This document shows, piece after piece, positions 61,555 through 64,000 of a stretch of DNA of 64,000 nt. The notes below the pieces were generated by a model that was given only the letters and a program-made list of their open reading frames with translations, made no database searches and had not been told where the DNA came from. The stretch is from Chitinophagaceae bacterium (GTDB lineage Bacteria; Bacteroidota; Bacteroidia; Chitinophagales; Chitinophagaceae), in NCBI GenBank assembly GCA_947447265.1, contig CANFKC010000001.1, forward strand, positions 1 through 64,000, written 5' to 3'. The first letter of the stretch is position 1, and every line of letters starts with the position of its first letter. Position numbers and translations under genes: made by a program.

Positions 61555-62754
61555 TTAAAGGTATGGCTTTAGCCAGCTGACTATTGTTTTCCGATGCAGC
61601 AAAGCTGGCCAGCAAACATCAATTAGCGCCAGCAACAGTATAAACACCAGCATATAAAACCCAAAGTCAGCAAAAAATGTTGCCACCACCTGGGCATTGC
61701 CTGAACTTATGTTCCGGTAGTTGAATTCGTGTGGGTGAGAAATGAGAAAAATAAGCCCAACCACATTATACACCAACCATAACCGGCTTTCAAAAATGGC
61801 AAAAAAGAAAACAGGTATCAGGAAATAATGCACAAAAAGGTTACTGGAAAGTAATACAATTAGCAGGCAGTAAAATGCAAGCATTTCCAGCAATGGCCTT
61901 TTACGCAGGAAGAAGCCCGACAGCATCAGTAGCATGAAAAAGATATTGCGAAAGGGCGATGCCGAATACAGGGTAATCATATCGAGTATAGGCTTACCGA
62001 TAAACAGGTTATAAGCTGGTGCGTTAATGGTTGGTTCATACAACAATATGTTAGCTACAATACCTTCTTTGCCTTCGTGCCAATAGGGCAAGAAAGATAG
62101 CGCAAACAGCGTATAAGGAACGACAATAAGAATAGCCTTTTGCGAAATTGTAAGCCGCTTATGCAATAGCAACCAAATAGGAAAAAATATAAACACGTGC
62201 TTTATAACCAATGACAAGCCAAGCAAAAAGGCCACCAAGAGGGTTTGCTTCATTGTTAAGCTCCAGCCCTTTACATCGCACTCGTAACAAGGCTTTCGCT
62301 CTATATAAAATGCCGCTGCCAGGGCAAAGAGAATCGCGATATTGTCGAATTGGTTGTGATAGCCGGAGATAATGATGCTTATAGGAGACAACAACAATAG
62401 GTAGGCTGCTACAACTTTGCTGTTTCTGAAAAACAGAATTGCGATACCAACATCGAATAATGAAATGAATGCCGCCAATGCTGTTCGGAAATGCGAGGCA
62501 AATATCATTTTCAACAAATAAAGCATCCACATCCAGAATGGTGAATAATTGTACCTGTGTGTGCCGGCATAAACATTCTTACCATCTTTCATCAGTTTGG
62601 CAACAATGTCCCACGACTCAAAATCATAGTTATGGCCAAGCGCACTCAACATCATGCGCCCGGCAAACGCCAGCATTAAAGCCACCACAAAAAACCTGCC
62701 ATCTTCTAATAGCCGGTATAATTTTGAAACAGGTGCAGGTGACTGAATTATCAT
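61555..62754 (-). CDS. GT-C type membrane glycosyltransferase, hypothetical (copy 1)
   Basis: A 399-residue membrane protein from the ATG at 62754; the frame extends to a TTG at 62778. It has about ten helices. After the first helix comes GHNYDFESWDIVA, an acidic loop of the GT-C type, then NVYAGTHRYNYSPFWMW and YHNQFDN, both conserved in its neighbour. These motifs resemble polyprenyl-phosphate-sugar-dependent mannosyl- or glucosyltransferases of the ALG6/PIG-M kind. The first loop should be on the periplasmic side. Substrate and acceptor are unknown. The next gene on the same strand is a close paralog. Confidence 0.75.
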   Translation of the reverse strand: MIIQSPAPVSKLYRLLEDGRFFVVALMLAFAGRMMLSALGHNYDFESWDIVAKLMKDGKNVYAGTHRYNYSPFWMWMLYLLKMIFASHFRTALAAFISLFDVGIAILFFRNSKVVAAYLLLLSPISIIISGYHNQFDNIAILFALAAAFYIERKPCYECDVKGWSLTMKQTLLVAFLLGLSLVIKHVFIFFPIWLLLHKRLTISQKAILIVVPYTLFALSFLPYWHEGKEGIVANILLYEPTINAPAYNLFIGKPILDMITLYSASPFRNIFFMLLMLSGFFLRKRPLLEMLAFYCLLIVLLSSNLFVHYFLIPVFFFAIFESRLWLVYNVVGLIFLISHPHEFNYRNISSGNAQVVATFFADFGFYMLVFILLLALIDVCWPALLHRKTIVSWLKPYL

Positions 62755-62817
62755 TTCGTTAGCAGCTGTGAACACCAAAGTTCATGCAAATATTGGATTC
62801 AACAAAAAGACGACACT

Positions 62818-64000
62818 TTATGCCAACCATCTTCTAATTATTGGCACAATCGTGCTGCGGTGCAGCCACGATGGCCGCAGGAAATCGATAACGGCCAGTA
62901 GTAAAATACCAGTGAGGAGGCTGTAACCCCACATTTCTATAAACGAGGCCCACTTAAGAATCTCGCCCGATGACATTTTAATAAAATTCAACTCCAATTC
63001 ATTAAACAACAGAAAAACGCCACCAAGAACATTATACGCCCACCCAAACCTGTTTTTGCTAACCGCTAAAAATACCATGGGAATAACCAGGTATTGATTG
63101 GATATTAAACTTGCGAACATGACCACAAAGGCTGTATACAATAAAATCAGCTCCACCAATGGTTTCCGCCTTAAGAAAAACCCGGAACCGATCATTATAC
63201 TGAAAAAAATAGCCTTGTAGGGCGTAGGAAAGATAAAACACATCATATCGCCTATAAAGCGGCCTAACAGTAAATTATACAAGGGTGCATTTACTCCGGG
63301 GCTGTAAAAAATAACGTTATTCAGTATTCCGTCAATACCCGATAAGTAAGGCAAAAATGAACCAAAAAATATTGCATAGGGCACTAGAACCAGTATCGCC
63401 TTTTGCTTTATCGTAAGCTGTTTATGAAACAGCAACCAAACCGGAAGAAAGATAAATATATGCTTGGCTACCAGGGACGCGCCTATGAGTGCAGCTAACA
63501 AAGTTGTTTCGGTAATACTTAGCCCAAAGCCGCTGACCTCGTTACTGTAATGCCTGCGTTTTTCAGCGTAGCGCAACGCCAGCAACATAAGCAGGATGGC
63601 CATATTGTCCATTTGGTTATGAAAACCGGTAATGATCAGGCAAACAGGAGAAAACAATATAACGTAAGCTGCCGACCTGTTACCCCTACGAAATAACACA
63701 AGTGCTATTGCCACATCTATCAGCGATAAAAATAGAGCAACTGCCGTCCGGAAGTGATTGACGGAGATGTACTTAAGCCCGTACAAAATCCACATCCATA
63801 GCGGGCCATAGTTATAGCGGCAGGTTGCCGCGTATCCATTCTTCCCTTGCGCCTGCAAACTGGCCACTTCCTGCCATGATTCAAAGTCGAAATTGTGGCC
63901 GAGTGTGCTCAAACCCAGGCGTGCTGCAATGGCCAATAAGATGGCTAAGAAAAAAAACAGCTTTTTATTGGCTGGCGCGTTAGTGTATTGCTCCAGTGGC
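62818..64000 (-). CDS. GT-C type membrane glycosyltransferase (copy 2, 5' end cut by the window)
   Basis: A partial protein, at least 393 residues; the reading frame stays open to the right edge of the window, so the true start lies beyond 64000. The longest start inside the window, near 63936, would miss the first helix seen in the paralog. It shares GHNFDFESWQEVA, RYNYGPLWMWILY and FHNQMDN with the gene at 61555, and the same succession of helices. The pair is probably a tandem duplication separated by 63 bases. The role is as inferred for copy 1. Confidence 0.72.
   Translation of the reverse strand, partial: PLEQYTNAPANKKLFFFLAILLAIAARLGLSTLGHNFDFESWQEVASLQAQGKNGYAATCRYNYGPLWMWILYGLKYISVNHFRTAVALFLSLIDVAIALVLFRRGNRSAAYVILFSPVCLIITGFHNQMDNMAILLMLLALRYAEKRRHYSNEVSGFGLSITETTLLAALIGASLVAKHIFIFLPVWLLFHKQLTIKQKAILVLVPYAIFFGSFLPYLSGIDGILNNVIFYSPGVNAPLYNLLLGRFIGDMMCFIFPTPYKAIFFSIMIGSGFFLRRKPLVELILLYTAFVVMFASLISNQYLVIPMVFLAVSKNRFGWAYNVLGGVFLLFNELELNFIKMSSGEILKWASFIEMWGYSLLTGILLLAVIDFLRPSWLHRSTIVPIIRRWLA

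Noticed and set aside
62818-63936. Complete gene starting at 63936
   Set aside because: The start there is TTG, and the frame is open to the window edge with a helix matching the paralog, so the gene is partial.

Overview
The window looks like a chromosomal piece of a Bacteroidota bacterium, most likely of the Chitinophagales group. The grounds are: many start regions carry the phylum-type -7 box TAnnTTTG instead of strong Shine-Dalgarno sites; secreted proteins end in type IX secretion (T9SS) sorting domains with IYPNP motifs; there are many small outer-membrane barrel proteins with signal peptides ending in AQ; and short palindromic repeats fill the intergenic regions. No rRNA, tRNA, CRISPR array or complete insertion sequence was recognised.

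Layout. 1-1200: repeats plus one small membrane protein. 1204-4211: an AT-rich four-gene operon that reads as a Thoeris anti-phage defence locus, with three TIR-like ThsB proteins around one SIR2-SLOG ThsA; degenerate copies of one palindromic repeat lie on both sides. 4671-18814: housekeeping and surface genes, including an aminotransferase, a glycosyltransferase/GT-C/WecB cluster, CdsA, a CPBP protease, a secreted repeat protein, a frameshifted NHL-repeat protein and a UbiE-like methyltransferase. 19037-21635: infC and thrS without the usual rpmI-rplT. 21731-32647: a lipoprotein, a RelE/ParE-type toxin-antitoxin pair, the NAD(P)HX repair enzyme, an RND-type exporter, a fatty acid hydroxylase, a HipAB-type pair and a YihY protein. 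32908-42291: GcvP, a Fic protein with a tandem palindromic operator, and three tandem NHL-repeat T9SS proteins.

42756-54212: outer-membrane proteins, a MoxR/Mg-chelatase-like ATPase, ybeY, a pseudouridine synthase, folB, an OYE-family oxidoreductase, and a tight lpxH-sixA-sugar kinase/RapZ operon; then an ATP-cone PD-(D/E)XK nuclease next to a beta-CASP RNase (to 55620). 55673-64000: three outer-membrane barrels, a 3-hydroxyacyl-CoA dehydrogenase, a truncated DUF1016 gene, an FAH-family protein, a DUF922-like protein that has lost its metal motif, and two paralogous GT-C membrane proteins, the last cut by the window edge.

Functional themes are envelope building (wecB, lpxH, cdsA, amino-sugar kinase/RapZ, GT-C enzymes), secretion of NHL proteins through T9SS, and defence or stress modules (Thoeris, HipAB, RelE, Fic). 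The most unusual structural signals are non-coding: tracts that keep an exact 7-bp period but differ in consensus from place to place, two unrelated families of inverted two-hairpin repeats, and a near-identical 59-bp element containing a terminator hairpin found at two loci.
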